A stretch of 6,650 bases of DNA from contig NZ_JBKHAQ010000137.1 in NCBI RefSeq assembly GCF_046542825.1, forward strand, positions 1-6,650, in the 5' to 3' direction. The notes beneath the pieces were generated by a model. It saw nothing but the letters and a program-made list of their open reading frames with translations. It was not told the DNA's origin and searched no databases. The translations under genes were made by a program, and so were the position numbers. This stretch comes from Rhodosalinus sp046542825 (GTDB lineage Bacteria; Pseudomonadota; Alphaproteobacteria; Rhodobacterales; Rhodobacteraceae). This document shows, one piece after another, positions 4,353 through 6,650 of this stretch. Position 1 is the stretch's first letter, and the number at the start of each line of letters is the position of its first letter.

Positions 4353-6650
4353 TCAGAAATCGAGATTCGCGACGCTCAGTGCGTTTTCCTGGATGAATTC
4401 GCGGCGGGGTTCGACCACGTCGCCCATCAGCTTGGTGAACAGGTCGTCCGCCTCGGCCATGTCCTCGATCCGCACCTGCAGCAGCGTGCGCGCCTCGGGG
4501 TCCAGCGTCGTCTCCCACAGCTGGTCGGGGTTCATCTCGCCCAGCCCCTTGTAGCGTTGCAGCGACAGACCCTTTTCGCCCTCTTCGAGGATCGCCTGCA
4601 ACAGGCCCAGCGGGCCGTGGATGTCGGTGAACCGCTCCTTGCGGACAAGCCGCGCAGGCGCGCGATAGACGTCCTGCAGGGGCCGGGTCATGCCGCCGAG
4701 CTTGCGTGCCTCGCCCGAGCGGAGCGCCTGCCCGTCGATCACGCGCACCTCCTCGACGCCACGGACCACGCGGGTGAGGCGCAGACCCTTGTCCTGCGTC
4801 GGGCGCCCCTGCCAGCCGCGCTCGTATTCGGGCGCGATCAGGTCCAGCCGCTCGGCCACGCGGTCGGCCAAGCCCTGCAGGTCGGCATCGGCCTTGCCCT
4901 CCTCGAAGGCGCCGGCGATGGCGGCCTGTTCGAGGATGTGCCGCGGGTAGTGGGTGGGGAATGCATCGAGGATGCGGCGCACATGCCGCGCCTCCTGCAC
5001 CACGCGGGTCAGGTCGGGGCCCGCGATCTCCTCGCCCGAGCCCAGCTGCAGCACGGCACCATCGGTGCCCTGGTCGATCAGGTAGTCGGTCAGCGCGGCC
5101 TCGTCCTTGAGATACACCTCGGACTTGCCGCGCGCGACCTTGTAGAGCGGCGGCTGCGCGATGAAGAGGTGCCCGTGCTCGATCAGCTCCGGCATCTGCC
5201 TGTAGAAGAAGGTGAGCAGCAGCGTGCGGATATGCGCGCCGTCCACGTCCGCGTCCGTCATGATGACGATCTTGTGGTAGCGCAGCTTGCCCAGGTCGAA
5301 CTCGTCGCGCCCGATGCCGGTGCCCAGCGCCATGACAAGGTTGCCGATCTCCTGGCTGGACAGCATACGGTCGAAGCGCGCGCGCTCGACGTTCAGGATC
5401 TTGCCCCTCAGCGGCAGGACGGCCTGCGTGCGCCGGTCGCGCCCCGTCTGCGCCGAACCGCCCGCGCTGTCGCCCTCGACGAGGAAAAGCTCGGACTTCG
5501 ACGGGTCCCTTTCCGAACAGTCCTTGAGCTTGCCGGCAAGGTAGTTGACGTCCATCGCCGTCTTGCGCCGGGTCAGTTCGCGCGCCTTGCGCGCCGCCTC
5601 GCGCGCCAGCGCCGCCTCGACGATCTTGCCGACGACGGTCTTGGCCTCGGCCGGGTGTTCCTCGAACCACAGGGCAAGCTTTTCGGTCATCATGCTTTCG
5701 ACCGCCGGCCGCACTTCGGAGCTGACCAGCTTGTCCTTGGTCTGGCTGGAGAACTTGGGGTCCGGCACCTTGACCGAAAGCACGCAGGTCAGCCCCTCGC
5801 GCGCGTCGTCGCCGGTGAAGGTGACCTTTTCGCGCTTGGCGATACCGCTGTCGGCGGCATAGCGCGTCAGCGTGCGCGTCAGCGCCCCGCGAAAGCCCGC
5901 CAGATGCGTGCCGCCGTCGCGCTGCGGGATGTTGTTGGTGAAGGGCAGCACCGTCTCGTGATAGCTGTCGTTCCACCACATCGCGATTTCCACGCCGATG
6001 CCGTCCCGCTCGCCCGTCATGTAGATGGGTTCCGGCATCAGCGGATGCTTGTGCCGGTCGAGGTATTTCACGAACTCCCGCACGCCGCCCTCGTAGAAGA
6101 GTTCGGTGCGCACCGGCTCTGCCGGGCGCTCGTCCTCGAGGATGATGCGGACGCCGGAATTGAGGAAGGCCAGCTCGCGCAGCCGCCGCTCCAGCGTCTC
6201 GAAGGAATAGTCGAGGTTCGAGAAGGTATCGAGCGAGGCGAGAAAGCGCACCTCGGTGCCCTGCTGACCCTGCGCGTCGCCCACCTCGCGCAGGTGCTCG
6301 ACCGTCTCGCCGCGCTCGAAGCGGGCGAAATACGCCTTGCCGTTCCGCCAGACCCGCAATTCCAGCCAGTCGGAAAGCGCGTTGACCACCGACACGCCCA
6401 CACCGTGCAGACCGCCCGACACCTTGTAGGAGTTCTGGTCGAACTTCCCGCCGGCGTGCAGCTGGGTCATGATGACCTCTGCCGCGCTCACGCCCTCTTC
6501 CTTGTGGATCTCCACCGGGATTCCGCGCCCGTTGTCGGTGACCGAGACCGAGCCGTCGGCGTGGATCTTCACGCGCACATGGTCGGCATGACCGGCCAGC
6601 GCCTCGTCGATGCCGTTGTCCACGACCTCGTAGACCATGTGATGCAGGCC
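4353..6650 (-). CDS. gyrB: DNA gyrase subunit B, 5' end cut by the window edge
   Basis: GyrB supplies the ATPase and the Mg-binding TOPRIM domain of the A2B2 gyrase that introduces negative supercoils. The frame runs through the right edge. Of a protein of about 800 residues, 765 are visible, and roughly 30-35 N-terminal residues lie outside. The visible part begins GLHHMVYEVVDNGIDEALAG (GHKL ATPase with the Mg-binding Asn at 12). DNGRGIP and the GGKFDQNSYKVSGGLHGVGV ATP-lid region follow. The transducer domain holds the Q-T-K loop at 303-305. TOPRIM shows EGDSAGGSA from residue 392 and DADVDGAH with Asp466/Asp468. A long insertion before LQRYKGLGEMNP is typical of proteobacterial GyrB. The end MGDVVEPRREFIQENAL and ANLDF favours GyrB over ParE. 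In the quinolone region the Lys of LKGK (E. coli 447) is Arg, and Asp426 is kept. No promoter is in view. Confidence 0.97.
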   Translation of the reverse strand, partial: GLHHMVYEVVDNGIDEALAGHADHVRVKIHADGSVSVTDNGRGIPVEIHKEEGVSAAEVIMTQLHAGGKFDQNSYKVSGGLHGVGVSVVNALSDWLELRVWRNGKAYFARFERGETVEHLREVGDAQGQQGTEVRFLASLDTFSNLDYSFETLERRLRELAFLNSGVRIILEDERPAEPVRTELFYEGGVREFVKYLDRHKHPLMPEPIYMTGERDGIGVEIAMWWNDSYHETVLPFTNNIPQRDGGTHLAGFRGALTRTLTRYAADSGIAKREKVTFTGDDAREGLTCVLSVKVPDPKFSSQTKDKLVSSEVRPAVESMMTEKLALWFEEHPAEAKTVVGKIVEAALAREAARKARELTRRKTAMDVNYLAGKLKDCSERDPSKSELFLVEGDSAGGSAQTGRDRRTQAVLPLRGKILNVERARFDRMLSSQEIGNLVMALGTGIGRDEFDLGKLRYHKIVIMTDADVDGAHIRTLLLTFFYRQMPELIEHGHLFIAQPPLYKVARGKSEVYLKDEAALTDYLIDQGTDGAVLQLGSGEEIAGPDLTRVVQEARHVRRILDAFPTHYPRHILEQAAIAGAFEEGKADADLQGLADRVAERLDLIAPEYERGWQGRPTQDKGLRLTRVVRGVEEVRVIDGQALRSGEARKLGGMTRPLQDVYRAPARLVRKERFTDIHGPLGLLQAILEEGEKGLSLQRYKGLGEMNPDQLWETTLDPEARTLLQVRIEDMAEADDLFTKLMGDVVEPRREFIQENALSVANLDF

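Noticed and set aside
4270..4398. A short plus-strand frame starting ATGACAAATATC near 4270 and running into the gyrB end
   Set aside because: No ribosome site is evident and it overlaps the gyrB 3' end in antisense; probably chance.
4312..5979. A 555-codon minus-strand frame overlapping gyrB
   Set aside because: It is the wrong frame of gyrB; the composition is dominated by Arg, Gly and Ala and the true frame shows all gyrase motifs.
1..6650. CRISPR array, tRNA or rRNA genes
   Set aside because: No regularly spaced repeats and no cloverleaf or rRNA-like blocks were seen on either strand.

Overview
The window looks like chromosomal DNA from a high-GC alphaproteobacterium, most likely a Rhodobacterales/Paracoccus-type organism. 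This rests on the GC-rich codon use, the style of the GyrB and ThiM/ThiE/ThiD sequences, and debris of insertion-sequence families common in that group. The genus is inferred by eye, without a search.

Positions 1-750 are a graveyard of mobile DNA. Three broken C-terminal gene ends lie end to end. First is the 3' end of an IS256-family transposase (minus strand) with a frameshift and what looks like its terminal repeat. Next, about 3 to 8 bases away, is the last ~45 codons of an IS21-family IstB helper ATPase (minus strand). Last is the C-terminal catalytic part of a phage-type tyrosine recombinase (plus strand) with two in-frame stops and a frameshift. None can make a full protein.

Positions 751-991 are a compact regulatory leader. 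It holds a 7-bp hairpin, a possible weak promoter, a well-conserved TPP (THI-box) riboswitch aptamer at 856-936, and an 8-bp perfect hairpin that buries the Shine-Dalgarno sequence of the first gene. A 6-base stretch of the aptamer core (923-928) can pair with the anti-Shine-Dalgarno strand. That gives a simple, readable two-state switch for translation control by thiamine pyrophosphate.

Positions 992-3958 are a tightly packed operon: thiM, thiE, thiD and a short-chain dehydrogenase/reductase (SDR). The first three genes overlap by ATGA and the SDR follows thiD by 2 bp. ThiM phosphorylates the thiazole alcohol and ThiD phosphorylates HMP and HMP-P. ThiE joins the two to make thiamine phosphate, so this is a salvage route. 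The SDR is not a known thiamine enzyme. It keeps the cofactor site and the YxxxK pair but has Thr in place of the catalytic Ser and lacks the usual Asn and NNAG motifs. It is the best candidate for unexplored biology in the window.

Positions 3959-4352 contain no gene I can recognise. The stretch is less GC-rich (about 53% over 4201-4320) and carries several inverted repeats and one 9-bp direct repeat. From 4353 to the right edge, on the minus strand, lies gyrB, intact at its 3' end and cut off at its 5' end by the window edge. The operon and gyrB therefore converge on this intergenic stretch.
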